The notes below the pieces were generated by a model. The model had not been told where the DNA came from. It was given only the letters and a program-made list of their open reading frames with translations, and searched no databases. Shown piece after piece: positions 1 through 10,301 of a stretch of 64,000 bases of DNA (within the stretch, counting starts at the first letter, position 1; the number at the start of each line of letters is the position of its first letter). Origin of the DNA: Candolleomyces eurysporus (lineage: Eukaryota > Basidiomycota > Agaricomycetes > Agaricales > Psathyrellaceae); the NCBI GenBank assembly GCA_027579435.1, contig JANBPK010000742.1, forward strand, positions 1 to 64,000, written 5' to 3'. The position numbers and the translations under genes were made by a program.

Positions 1-12
1 CATGAGGCGTAG

Positions 13-1017
13 CCGATCCCAGTCAGAAAGNCCCGAGGCATAGGCGTACCGACAGTAACGGTGGTGCTCGAGGATCCACCAGCAGCCATTCACGATCTGA
101 ATCCAACTCCGGTGGAATTGACTACGGGGTTCAACTCTGCCTTTTCGTTGNTTTTCGACAAAAAGGCTGGCTGGATTCGTCTGGCAGATTCTGCTGTGGG
201 CGAATTTGAACTTCGAGACGACGGTGGCCCTCCCGTTACACCGCTAGCCACTCGAGATAGCTTGACCCCATCGATAAGTTCCATGACTCAACGAACACGT
301 GCTAGGCTATCTTTCGATATCCGCGAGAGCGTTGCCAAGTGGACCCTTCCTGTGCGATGCGACCTCCCAGTGTTCGACCCATATACAAGAACAATGAACC
401 ACAAGTCAGTTATGTTCCTCACGAAAGGAAGAAGGACGCATATCCTTTCGAATCCACTCCCAACGAAAATTGCGTCTGTCGAACCACTGCACGTCATCTT
501 TTGGAAAAACACCCCGAAACAGGTCTCCGCCCGGGTGTGCCGCCCTACGCGAGAGTCTTTAACAGCACCAGCACGATACACGCTCTCCAAACTCCCATTC
601 CTTCAAGTTATCGGTTTCGGGGAAGCTGGTGTCGAAGTTTACGAGACCCCGCTCACGTTCCTGTACGATGGGTATCGGAATGCAAACGGTAATGGAAAAG
701 GCAAAAGTAGGGCTGTGCAGCCCGATTCTATTCGAGCGGAAGAAGACCTTGGAGGTGATGTTGGGTACCTGCAGTCCGGTGGTAACTGGGACCAGGCTGA
801 AGAACTGTACTCCTCGGGGTTGGATCGGGCAGAGAGTTTCGCGCCTTCAATGTCCGGGGCATCCATGAACACCGTTGATTCGGAGGATGTGCCAGCGATG
901 CTGAAACAAGAGGCTGGTATGTATGGGTGGTGTCGAAAGGGGTTGGAAGATTACCGAATCTTTTGGCTTGGGGGTACCTTTGACGACTCCGATCCCGGGG
1001 GCGATACGGACTCTTGA
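13..1017 (+). CDS. Hypothetical protein, 3' part of a gene cut by the window edge
   Basis: The frame is open from position 13, just after an in-frame TAG at 10-12, and ends with TGA at 1015-1017. Reading begins mid-gene: there is no convincing ATG near the left edge, and a possible acceptor (CATAG) ends near 42, so this is probably the last exon. The product of about 320 residues has a hydrophilic Ser/Thr-rich start, a compact middle (PVRCDLPVFDPYTR, LTKGRRTHIL, LHVIFWK, FLQVIGFGEAGVEVYE) that looks like a folded beta-rich domain, and an acidic end. I recognise no catalytic motif or named family. An N at about 151 leaves one residue unknown. Function is not assigned. Confidence 0.55.
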   Translation, partial: PIPVRKXRGIGVPTVTVVLEDPPAAIHDLNPTPVELTTGFNSAFSLXFDKKAGWIRLADSAVGEFELRDDGGPPVTPLATRDSLTPSISSMTQRTRARLSFDIRESVAKWTLPVRCDLPVFDPYTRTMNHKSVMFLTKGRRTHILSNPLPTKIASVEPLHVIFWKNTPKQVSARVCRPTRESLTAPARYTLSKLPFLQVIGFGEAGVEVYETPLTFLYDGYRNANGNGKGKSRAVQPDSIRAEEDLGGDVGYLQSGGNWDQAEELYSSGLDRAESFAPSMSGASMNTVDSEDVPAMLKQEAGMYGWCRKGLEDYRIFWLGGTFDDSDPGGDTDS

Positions 1018-1482
1018 GGGAAGGTCTGCATTCAAGTTGTTGTTCTTCATCCCCGAGCATTTTCTTCTTGCATTATGTGTCTTCAACGACTTCATTGGTT
1101 GTTTTGTTCCACTCATTTCTTTCCATCTACTCAAAATTCTTATGGTCTTCTTTTTTCGCGGAACTGTATCTATATCTCCCGGGCTCATGTATCATCTCAC
1201 GTCGCGTTCCTGCTGACCATTACCGACTAACTGTAGTAGTATTCTTTTTACTTACCACCAACAAAAAGTCATTTCACTATGCATCATCTGCACCCGCGGA
1301 TTTGGGCTTGCGTTAAGCATGGCGTGTATATTCAAGGATTCTTTCGTAGTGGCAGAGTAGGTGGCATCTTCCACCTGAGTCATCGACACGAAGGTGGGAT
1401 TGTTTGTCCAAAAGTACATGAAGACTTGAATTGATCATCCCTCGAAGGTTTTCATCGATTTTCGACGATTTCGGTGATCAGA
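1018..1482. other. Intergenic spacer
   Basis: This is the 3' flank of the unknown gene followed by the 5' flank of the aldo-keto reductase. It contains T-rich stretches and no ORF with coding character. No RNA gene or repeat was seen. Confidence 0.6.
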
Positions 1483-2761
1483 ATGCCTGCGGGCCAACCT
1501 ATGAAGCTTAATACTGGCGCTGAGATGCCCACCGTCGGCCTGGGTGAGTGGCCGGGTTCTAAGGTCTGCTCCAGAGTCGGTACTGACAGATTCGTTGCAT
1601 CTGCGTGTTATCAGGAACGTGGAAGTCCCAGCCGGGGCAAGTCGAGGGCGCTGTCGAACACGCTCTCAAATTTGGCTACAGGCATGTCGACACTGCAACT
1701 GCCTATGAAAACGAAACGGAGGTCGGTAAGGGGATCAAGGCATCTGGTGTACCCAGGAGCGAGATCTTCTTGACCACCAAACTCAATAACACTGACCACG
1801 GGGATACGGCCAAGGCCTTGGAGTACTCGTTGAATGCTCTGGGTACTGACTATCTGGACTTGTGTGGGTTCACTGCATTGGAGTATGATGCTTCGCTGAT
1901 TGTGCTAATATTAGAGTTGACAGGGCTCATGCACTGGCCGGCGCCTATGCGTCCAGATAACACTCCCGATAAAACTGTTAGTCGGGCTTTATCTTTTGAG
2001 TTTCCAAGCCTAGTGGTTCTAATCTTAATCCCTAGATCGATTGGTTGAACACTTGGAAGGAGATGGTTAAACTTTACAAGGCTCACCCGGAGAAGCTCCG
2101 TGCAATTGGCAAGTTGTCCCCTTGATCTCGGCGAATGAATGGGAATAATGTTAATACTGTCCATACAGGCGTATCCAACTTTTCCGTTACTTTCCTTGAG
2201 AGACTGCTTGCCGATACCGAACTCGTTCCTGCAGTCAACCAGATCGAATTGCACGCGTAAGTCATTCGCAAGGGGATATGGTCCGTCAAGCTGACCAGAG
2301 GCAAAACAATCACCGTAGTGCTTGTCCTCAAGAGGACGTAGTCGACTTCTGCAGGAAGAAGGGAATAGTAGTCACCGCGTATTCCCCTCTAGGATCGGAC
2401 GGCTCCCCTCTCTTGACAAACGAAGTTGTCAAAAAGATCGCTGACAAGCACGGCGTGCACCCTGCGAACATTCTCATATCTCTCCAGGCAAATCGTCCAG
2501 GCGTCAACGGTGAGGGTTCTAAATTATCGCAGCAGTGACACACGAAGCGTATTTATCCATTAATTATTTTCAGTCCTTACCAAGTCGGTCACCCCAGCTC
2601 GCATCGAGAGCAACTACAAGCTGGTCGACCTCACCGAAGAGGAAATAGCTGAATTACATGAAATCGACAAGACTCTTCATTTCCGTGCATGTCACCCTAG
2701 CTGGACGGGATGGGGCGGCCTTGGATTCCCAGATTGTCTGGATTCTCCTGTGTTTGAGTAG
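1483..2761 (+). CDS. Aldo-keto reductase (AKR), seven exons
   Basis: NAD(P)H-dependent carbonyl reductase of the AKR superfamily. Exons read as 1483-1543, 1615-1863, 1924-1976, 2036-2108, 2169-2256, 2319-2509 and 2574-2761. Each junction restores family sequence, for example GLG-TWKSQP, YLDLW-LMHWP and LRAIG-VSNFS. The tetrad is visible: Asp and Tyr in [11 protein letters not shown], Lys in LTTKLNN and His in LMHWP. The late cofactor-binding segment appears as [13 protein letters not shown]. Intron 4 (2109-2168) starts with GCAAGT and ends with AG, so it is a GC-AG intron; no GT donor there keeps the frame. The protein of about 300 residues resembles fungal glycerol, arabinose or galacturonate reductases, but the substrate cannot be told from sequence. 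The ATG chosen is the first in frame and matches the normal AKR N-terminus. Confidence 0.9.
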
Positions 2762-2910
2762 AATTAATTTGGAGTCGAAGTGTGTACGATATATCAGGAG
2801 AAATACAACTTAGGATTTTCTCGCAACGGAACGGCCTGCGGAATCATCAACTGCTTATGTACTCATTGTAAGAACACAGCTGCCAGCACTTGGCGCAGCT
2901 CTCAACCACA

Positions 2911-3282
2911 ATGTCCGAGACTGAAACCCCCGTTCCGACTGCAGAAAGCCCCGACGCTGAGTCTGGACTCGAGACATTCTTCAACAATATCTTGAAGCCA
3001 GGGTCGTCACTAAACACATCGTTCCTGGCTATTGTCGATGGCACTTTCGCGTCACTATTCGTAATTCTGGCCATCCTCGCCTTCTTGACCTCGGGAAATC
3101 TTCATATTTTCGCCCTCATACTCATAGAGTTGGGTCTTTGGGCGAGTGTCAAATGGTAAGTATACAAATTCTCGTGATGACGATGTCCTGACTAGTGTCA
3201 CAACAGGTTCGTGAGTGAGCTGAAGAAGGCGCGAGCAGAGGTAGCGAAGGAAACCGAAGCGGAAGAAAAGAAGGACCAGTGA
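2911..3282 (+). CDS. PKR1: V-type ATPase assembly factor Pkr1-like ER membrane protein
   Basis: Small ER membrane protein needed in yeast for assembly of the V-ATPase Vo sector. Exons are 2911-3155 and 3207-3282, and the intron joins W to FVSELKKAR. The order of features fits the family: an acidic N-terminus, the segment FFNNILKPGSSLN, then two closely spaced hydrophobic helices (around FVILAILAFL and HIFALILIELGLW), and a charged Lys/Glu tail ending EEKKDQ. The length of about 106 residues is normal. The start ATG at 2911 gives the usual short soluble N-terminus; an upstream in-frame GTG is not needed. Assignment rests on family pattern and is fairly secure. Confidence 0.82.
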
Positions 3283-3313
3283 GGCGTGTGGTGGTTCCGG
3301 TACGTGTAGGGTG

Positions 3314-4199
3314 TTATTGTTTCGCTTTATCGCTCTCCTCATACCATTTCTTCATCCGTTTAGCACTGTCTTGTGCGAGGGAGAAAACTGGGCAACGGGT
3401 GTTATCAAACAAACCAAGTTGTATGTAACACAGACTCACTTTCGCGCTCGGTCGCGTCCAAGCCTTCACGGAAAGCTTGTGCAACATCTCCCGATGGCCC
3501 ACCTCCCCCTGAACCTCCCGCACCGATAGCTGCGAAGTGTTGAGCCTGGTCGACCAATTCCACCACCCGCGCTTTGAAGGCCTTCCAAGACGTCAAACCC
3601 CAGCTCCCTAGATCAAATAGCCTCTTCATACCTTGGTCATCATCTCTGACATCTCACTTGCTTGCTCCTCGCTGAGCCTGCACGTAGAACGTTAGCAATG
3701 GGTCTTCATCGTGGTTGAGAATCGGCTCACATATCCATGATCATCTTCCCAAAGCCGTACCAAAGTCCACCAGCCCCCACAAGACTCGACAGCCGTACAC
3801 TGCAAGCTTCCGCTTTCAAGGCATTCCGCACTTTCAGCCCAAACGGTGTCGGGATATTGAAATCAGCCCAATCTCTAGGGAGTTGCCGTTAGTTTGACCA
3901 AGGGTATTGGACAAATGTTCACGAACGAGTAGATGATGATATAGGCGAGCCACATAGGGATTTGGAGTTTGCTTAGTGCCGCAATCTAATATACAGGGTT
4001 ATTAACGCGTATTGAAGCAGTTTCTGAGCGTACATCGCGTTCCGTTCCACCACCAAGGTGGCCCATGTTAGGGATGTTGTGTTTGAATGTGCATTGAACT
4101 TTCTGGTCGTCGTCAGGGCTTGTACATCTCATGTGTTGTCTTTGGGAATACCTGATTTTCCGCCAATATTGCCTCCACCGAGAAATAGTCGTTATCCAT
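3314..4199 (-). CDS. PSF3: GINS complex subunit Psf3
   Basis: Subunit of the GINS tetramer, which with Cdc45 and MCM2-7 forms the replicative CMG helicase in the nucleus. Seven exons on the minus strand: 4199-4152, 4102-4034, 3985-3927, 3874-3731, 3677-3632, 3581-3440 and 3387-3314. The joined protein starts MDNDYFSVEAILAENQ and continues NMGHLGGGTERD, LSKLQIPMWLAY, DFNIPTPFG, ALKAEA, LWYGFGKMIMD, ARVVELVDQAQHF and EREIFSLAQDSAKR, which is the Psf3 pattern from end to end. The length of about 200 residues is normal. A Gly/Ser-rich loop follows FAAIGAG. The gene diverges from the mitochondrial gene at 4343, leaving 143 bp between start codons. Confidence 0.93.
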
Positions 4200-4342
4200 C
4201 GTGAATGGACGCGGGAGAGATGTGACGAACCGGGGACGTGATTGTGACGCCCTCGCGTTTCGGTTCGACATCAGCGGCGGGCCGGAAGTCGACGTTGCTG
4301 CTCGCCGTCTTCCTTCGACCAGTGTCGGTCTCGAGTACCACA
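4200..4342. promoter_or_regulatory. Short divergent promoter, PSF3 / mitochondrial protein gene
   Basis: 143 bp separate the start codon of PSF3 (minus, 4199) from that of the plus-strand gene at 4343. Both transcripts must start in or close to this space. No clear TATA box was seen, and the segment is GC-rich. Confidence 0.5.
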
Positions 4343-4938
4343 ATGTCCCTCTCCGCTGCACGTCTGCTCTCTTCTTCGATCACCCGCCAGCTACGGGTCT
4401 CCTCCATCCCTCGCACAGTATCAAGACTACGACCCTCTGCTCCAATTATTACATGTCAACGTCGGAGCCTCTTTGGCAACTGGGGCAAATCATCCCAACC
4501 CGCCGACATCTCAGAGGCTGATGCTCAGGAGAGGATCAAGGCAGTTACGGAGGCTATGATGAAGAATGAGCAGTGGAAGAAGGTTGCAAATCATCCCGGT
4601 TCCCTCGAAGCACTCCGGAACCTCATGGAGGTCTTAATGAAGAACGGTATGTGCTAAGGCTTTGTGCGGGCCCGTTCTCTGATTCAAGATTTATTCAATA
4701 GGCATTAACATGGGCTCTGGCCAACAACCTGGTCTTAGCGACATGATAAAGCTCGCCAGGAATACCGAATTCAGAGATGCAGTTGTTCGGGTGAAGACCG
4801 AAATGAAGGCCGCAGGATTCGATTTGGAGGACCCGGTGCGCGGTTCCATGGTCTCTAACCTACTCCTGGCTCATAGTCGTTTTCCAGGAACTCATGAAAA
4901 GTCTCATGTCGATAGCCTCACCACCACCAAAGCCATGA
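4343..4938 (+). CDS. Small predicted mitochondrial protein of unknown function
   Basis: Exons 4343-4646, 4702-4835 and 4888-4938. The ATG at 4343 opens an Arg/Ser-rich, acid-free N-terminus (MSLSAARLLSSSITRQ, then RVSSIPRTVSRLR), typical of a mitochondrial presequence, followed by RRSLFGNWGK, a likely processing region. The mature part is helical and charged (EADAQERIKAVTEAMM, WKKVANHPGSLEALRNLM, MGSGQQPGLSDMIKLA, MKAAGFDLEDPELMKSLM) and ends in a proline tail, PPPKP. An in-frame ATG at 4301 or a start at 4238 would only lengthen the leader. I know no named family; mitochondrial location is inferred from the leader alone. Confidence 0.72.
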
Positions 4939-5087
4939 CGGATTTCTGTGTAGCGGGGAGGTTTTAGTCCGTGACGCGCGCGTAACTCGTATTTTCGGAT
5001 GTTTGTTTCTCAAATACATGTTCCTTTCCTTCCACTTCCCTGTCTAGGGCACAATAGCCAAATCCCATCCCCCAACAGACCCTGGAA

Positions 5088-7318
5088 ATGCAGCCAGAAG
5101 CGTCCACATCTCAATTACCACTCGTCGACGAGGTCATCGAAGAGGTGACTACCGATAGGTCAAACGAAGCCCCAGAGCATCCTCTCCCTCAGCGACAGTT
5201 CTACTCGGTCGAATATCCGGGATACGTGCAAGATGCATCCGTTCCGAACGCCATTCAAAATTTAGGGGGCCAAGCGAGGATAGATCTCGCGTTCAAACGG
5301 ATGGCACCAAAAACTGAGTCCTTGATCGAATTGTCGTTGCATCCCGACAACCCATTCGCGCATCCTATCCCCGGGGATGTCGTCAATACGAATAACTTGG
5401 TATTGAAAGTCACGAAGAGGAAGCGTAAGAAACGCCCAGGGCAGGATGCAGACGACGGTGTTATCGGAGAATACAAGGCAGAGATCGTTGGGGTCACCAC
5501 GAAAACAGTGCGCTTCCGAAGTACGAATTCTATACCTTTGGTCAACTTTTGTAGACCTAACCTACGCGCGCAACCTTTCAGGCATGGTTGACTTTCAGTA
5601 TCTCCCTGACATGGATGATCCAATATCCCAATTGCGGCTTGCCATGGACCGGATGGACGGTGAGGGATATCGGCCTTCTTCCTGCTGTTTAGCATCTCAT
5701 TGCTCTTCTGCTCTCCAGTGGACACTATCATGTCATACCGTATACCTGAGGAGAGGTCATACGAACCTGTCGTTCCTTCTACAGACCAAGCTCCAGGAGC
5801 TTTGGATATGAACATAGACCCAGAGCTTGGAGGAACCTCTTCCTCAACTGTGGCCTCTCCATCAAGTAGTAATTTGAGATTATTCCCTCCACCGCTATTC
5901 AGCCGGCAAACGATACCGCAGGGCTACAAGTAAGCCTACGCTTTCCCTCTTAGTGACGATCCTCTTACCTCTTCCCAGTTTCAAGGCCAACAGCGCATCA
6001 ATCGTAACCACAACTATAGACGAGGAAACTGGGGAAGAACGAAAGCGACTGATCAACAAGATGCGCTGGAAAGGATACGGACCCGCTTCTATCATGTTTT
6101 CAGATTCTCAGGTAAAGAAAATATTCCTGTTCTTGGTCGTCTGCGTTTTTTACGACTGTTGATACAGGTTCCTCTCAACCCTCCGGACGCAGTCGAAAAG
6201 GGGAGAGACCAAGCCAACCCGAAGCTCTTGGAGAAGTTGCACGAGGTCAGAATTTGTCTGAAAGGGTTGGCTCAAAAACTCTCACTGACATTCAGCGCAG
6301 CTATTCGCCACAAGACCGATATGGACACGGATGTCCTTATTCAACCAGTTTACTGCTTTGGAATCCCGCGAAATCCTCAAGTGAGTGAACGTTCTGTATG
6401 GACGACGAAGTGTCAACTGAGAATTGCCTAGCTCCAAGGTTATGTTACCTCTGGTATGCTATGTATTCCAAGATGGGCCATGGAGGGACACGCTTGTCAA
6501 GTTTGGCTACGACCCTCGTTCCGATAGCAATGCCCGATTGTGAGTGCTCAAAACGGAGTACTCCGTGCCAATGCCTTGCTCATGCATGATGCAGCTACCA
6601 GCGGCTATACTTCCGTAACGCGAACCACCCGATATCCAGGCCCTCCGTTACAACACGCAGACAAGATAGAGCGAATGTTAACCTTCATATCCGCAATTTC
6701 GAAGGCGGAGAAGACAGAAAGTAAGTTCATGTTCGCCGCGACATGGAGACAGAGCGAGCTCATTCATCAACTTCCGGTTATCCAGGAGCTCACATATCTT
6801 CGATGGCAAAACTGTGTCCAAAGAGACAGCGGCATTCCAACTCTGCGATATCGTTGACCCAATGCTCAAGGAAATGATAGAAGATCCCGATGCTCTTCGT
6901 GAAACCTGTGACGTGCGTCATCCTCACATTTATGACCGTTTCCCTTCTCCTCAACCCCTCGACAGGAACGCGACGGATGGTACACGTCTCATTCTTTCGA
7001 AAGAATCAAATCGATCCTACGCCACAAGTTCTTCTCTGTTCTCGAAGGGCATCCTGCTACCGATGAGGAGTGCAGGAACTTGCTGGCTTCCAGCGAGAAT
7101 TCAACGAAATCGAGTTCGCTGCACAGAAACCAGAAACTGAGGGCTGGGAAGCATAACATGGCCAAAGGCGCACTGCGTCCTGAGGATGCTGCTGTACGTC
7201 CTCATTCTCGTACATCTCTTTTCGTTTCAAGTCTAACCCGGGAGCGCAGGCCATACGTCTGAGAGCGACGTTGGATCGCAACGTTAAATCTTTCACCAAT
7301 TCCAATTCTCAGCGCTGA
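5088..7318 (+). CDS. TFC1: Transcription factor TFIIIC subunit (tau95 / GTF3C5 family)
   Basis: Subunit of TFIIIC, which binds the A and B boxes of tRNA genes and recruits TFIIIB for RNA polymerase III. Eleven exons: 5088-5520, 5582-5659, 5719-5928, 5979-6111, 6168-6245, 6301-6380, 6432-6539, 6595-6720, 6786-6912, 6966-7193 and 7250-7318. Family landmarks are FYSVEYPGYV near the N-terminus, the RLAFKRM-like stretch IDLAFKRMAP, KTVRFRSMVDFQYLP, the strongly conserved LFATRPIWTRMSLFNQ, and VCYVFQDGPWRDTLVKFGYDPR. An acidic region and a basic C-terminus follow. All splice junctions preserve frame. The order matches the triple-barrel dimerisation domain followed by the central winged-helix domain of tau95. 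Confidence 0.9.
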
Positions 7319-7530
7319 GTCTTGGGGGGGGCGAACTTTGTACAATAGCCTGTATTCCTCGGGAACATAATGCAATTGCAGAGAGATTCACTTTGAACAC
7401 GGCGGGGCGTCTTTCGGGTGTTTTCATTGATTTTATTTGGAGCGGAAACGTGCGGCATGGTGTATATTGCATACAAGGGCATGATGTGGACCTAGTAGGG
7501 AGCGCATAGCAGGGATGATCGAATGCGCGA

Positions 7531-7948
7531 TCATGATTTAGCACTCTTCTGCTCTGCTCGTGCCTTGTTCTGTTGTAATAGTCAGCACGAAAGGGACAGA
7601 GTCTGAAAGGCGATTGAGGACGCACGGAGCCAACAAGAGCGAATCGGGCGTTGCGGCGGAACTAGATTCAAGTCGTCGGTTAATGGAAAGGCATAGAAAT
7701 AACTTCTAGAAAACTGACTTTGGGGTCAACCTGCAAAGAAAGGACATTGTCAAACGATAATCTCGACATAGAACAAAGTAGGGGCACGTACACCCTTCAT
7801 GGAAGGCGACCGGTGCGACTGAGGCCTCTTGATACCATTGCGATGGGCCTTTTTGTTTTGATTGTGATTTGTGTGGCTAGGAAGGGTATCAGCGGTCGAT
7901 TCTCGCATGGTTCATGGCTTGGTCAACGTACTTCTTTGATTTGGCCAT
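7531..7948 (-). CDS. RPL29: 60S ribosomal protein L29 (eL29)
   Basis: Small basic cytosolic ribosomal protein whose five exons are all short: 7948-7932, 7876-7792, 7730-7719, 7661-7626 and 7569-7531. Spliced together they give MAKSKNHTNHNQNKKAHRNG, then IKRPQSHRSPSMKGVDPK, FRRNARFALVG and a Lys/Ala-rich end closing KSAKS. This is the complete eL29 pattern of about 63 residues. The third exon is only 12 nucleotides (Val-Asp-Pro-Lys). The start is fixed by MAKSKN, nearly invariant in the family. The gene is convergent with TFC1; their stop codons lie about 210 bp apart. Confidence 0.93.
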
Positions 7949-8285
7949 GTCGAAGTCGTCGGGCGCGATGCTGAACTCGTCGAGCGCAATGTCACGGTTC
8001 CAGGAGCATAGTGCACAGCCACGGTGGCTTGCACCAACTGTACAGGGCATTTCGGCACCTGTCGGCAGATGCCGATCGGTTTGCCGCCTCTATTCTTACG
8101 GGCGAATGCAAGGCAATTACGAGGCTCGTACGATTCACTGGTACTCTAATTTTATCAGTCAATGGTATCCGTCTATGAATCCTAGCTATAGCTCGACAAG
8201 TCGCTTGTAGACCTGATCCTCCTCCCACACTCCCTCCTCGCCCGTAATCGTGCTTTGGCTGTGGCAAGAGGCAGCATGCTTCCAC

Positions 8286-10166
8286 CTAGGCTCCAGTCAG
8301 ACCATGCGAATGACGAAGAAATTTATCCACGAACCAGTGTAATTCTTTGACCTTGATACCAGGTGGCAAAGTGAGCGTATGGTAAAAATGCGACGGAGGA
8401 CTCCTTACTTTGCATTCTATATCTTTCACTCCTTCGACTGCAACCCATTTCGAGCACTTGTGGCATTTTCCCTGTCGAATTTCTTTCCTGTCTGTCTTGG
8501 CAGGGTTCTTGCGAGGAACCGTCCTAAACAAAAGAGGTGGAGAGAACGGCTTTCCACTCGCCGCCGAGACACCTGGAGCGATTGTTCGTCAGATGGAATG
8601 AAAAGTATAGGGACGTGTAAACATACCATGAGAATACTGCATGTGGTAGCTTTAGAGCATATGTTAGATTTTTTCATGTACGATTGAGCGACAATACGCT
8701 ATCAAGAGGTTAGTTTATAGCAGGCAAATCAAGGTGTGGCAACCGACTTACCACTTGAACGCAGAATACTTCATAGCCAACCATACTTTCTTGTTCTGCC
8801 CTCCTCTTTCGAGAGGCTCGACACAAATTGGGCATAATCCGACTTTATCCGCCCCTCGGCCCTTCACAAACCGAGGTGTATAAAGATCGAAGGAGTTCCT
8901 CGGAGGATTGTAGGTGCCTCCAGGATGGGAGACACCAAACAAGGTACAGGGTGAGCTGGAGGCCGTAGTGAATATCCGTTAGTCATATATCGCAGCAATT
9001 AATGTGAGCTCAGCGTACCTCTGGTCAGCAGGCTGAATGTAAGAACTGGCCGGGAAGCGACGATAGAACAGAGGGAAGCTCGCCGAGATTTCTACAGACT
9101 CAGGGAAGCTTCGAGTAGTGAAGAGTGTTTGGCCTTGACGGTTTGGGCTCTCCTGGACTATCGGCAAGGTACTAGGCTCCACCAGCTCGTCAGCGCTACT
9201 CCGTTGACGTTTCGCGGGCGACGGAGTAGAATTCTCGTCCCTCCGACGCTTGGGTATCTTGACCGTAAGTCGAGTCGGGATGGGAGGTGATGCTGCACCA
9301 GACAGCGTTCTAAGAGACAATGGAAACGTCGGCGCTGCTGGACTCTTTCTGGTAGTAGCAGGTAGCATAGAATCGGGTTCAGTCGCGGGGAGAGCGTCCC
9401 GAACCATCGTAGAATTTTCATGGCCTGCGCGTGATGATCTGAGTATTCTGTAGGAAGCTGGCGTCGCAATTTTACAGGGCGAGCGCAATATTGAAGATGT
9501 TGTCGAAGGAACCGGAGGATCAACACTAGTTGTATGCGCCATGGAGACAAGCCTATCCACGAAGCGAGGTCTATTCTGCCTCTCAGGCCTATTCCCTGGG
9601 TGAGAATTCGTAGTTTTTGCTTCCTCTTGGAGTCCCAGTGGAAAACGTATGTGCTCCTGGCTACCTCGGAGAACGGGAGATATGTCGTCGTCAAAGTTTC
9701 CTGGAAAGTCGCGAAAGGGGAACAAGGCGGCGAGAGGCGAGTGATTCAGGTCGTAGCTTTCTTGACTGTCTGAAAAAGAGACAGCGCCAAAGGAGACAGA
9801 GGCAAGAGGCAAGAGCGGAGATTGAGAGTCGCCAAATTCTGCACGCGAAGCTGATCGATCGGTGAAGGCAGGTGAAGGCGTGTAGCAGAGTCGTGCGGTA
9901 GGTGCGGCCGTGAAACTTTTGGGGAAGGAAGAAGACATAAATTGGTGAGAAGTCGAGCTTGTGTATTCATTTTCGGGTATAGCATGAAAATTTGGCGCAT
10001 ATAGGGAGCTAGACGGAGTATCCGACCCGAGATTGGTGTTGATTTTAGAGGAAGACGAGATATCTTGAAGCGGCGAGCTTTGATTTTCGCAAGGGGACAA
10101 ATGAAGCCAGTCAGTAAGGTCGGTATGAGATTGCAGAGGGTCAGTAGAGTCGGTAGCAGCGGCCAT
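8286..10166 (-). CDS. RUA1-like transcription regulator (C-terminal Rua1 domain)
   Basis: Probable nuclear DNA-binding regulator. Exons are 10166-9019, 8955-8752, 8649-8627, 8572-8409 and 8351-8286. The first 390 or so residues are Ser/Pro-rich and low complexity, with patches of basic residues (KIPKRRRDE, PSPAKRQR) that look like nuclear localisation signals. The last quarter matches the C-terminal domain of Ustilago Rua1, the regulator of ustilagic acid synthesis: SHPGGTYNPPRNS, DLYTPRFVKGRG, GLCPICVEP, a YHMQYSHG block made by a 23-nt exon, GKPFSPP and GKCHKCSKW. The paired Cys and His residues suggest zinc binding. The last intron (57 nt) is a multiple of three and lacks stops. The domain is widespread in basidiomycetes, so the target pathway is unknown. 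Confidence 0.85.
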
Positions 10167-10301
10167 GGTTAGCGGGGGGGAGGATTTTAGGCGAGCGCGC
10201 GCTTATGAGGGTTGTTTGGCTTTGTGTGGCAAAGCCCTCCGAGCCACTGACACCAGACGTGGCCGTCATCGCGTGCATCCCAACACCCATTTACGCCCGG
10301 C
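10167..10301. promoter_or_regulatory. Divergent promoter, RUA1-like / p24
   Basis: 135 bp between the start codons of the RUA1-like gene (minus) and the p24 gene (plus). GC-rich, no TATA box seen. A G-run of eight lies next to the RUA1-like ATG. Confidence 0.45.

Noticed and set aside
9158..9694. Minus-strand frame of 178 codons inside the RUA1-like gene
   Set aside because: Same strand but a different frame from exon 1; the 395-codon frame matches the start and splices to the Rua1 domain.
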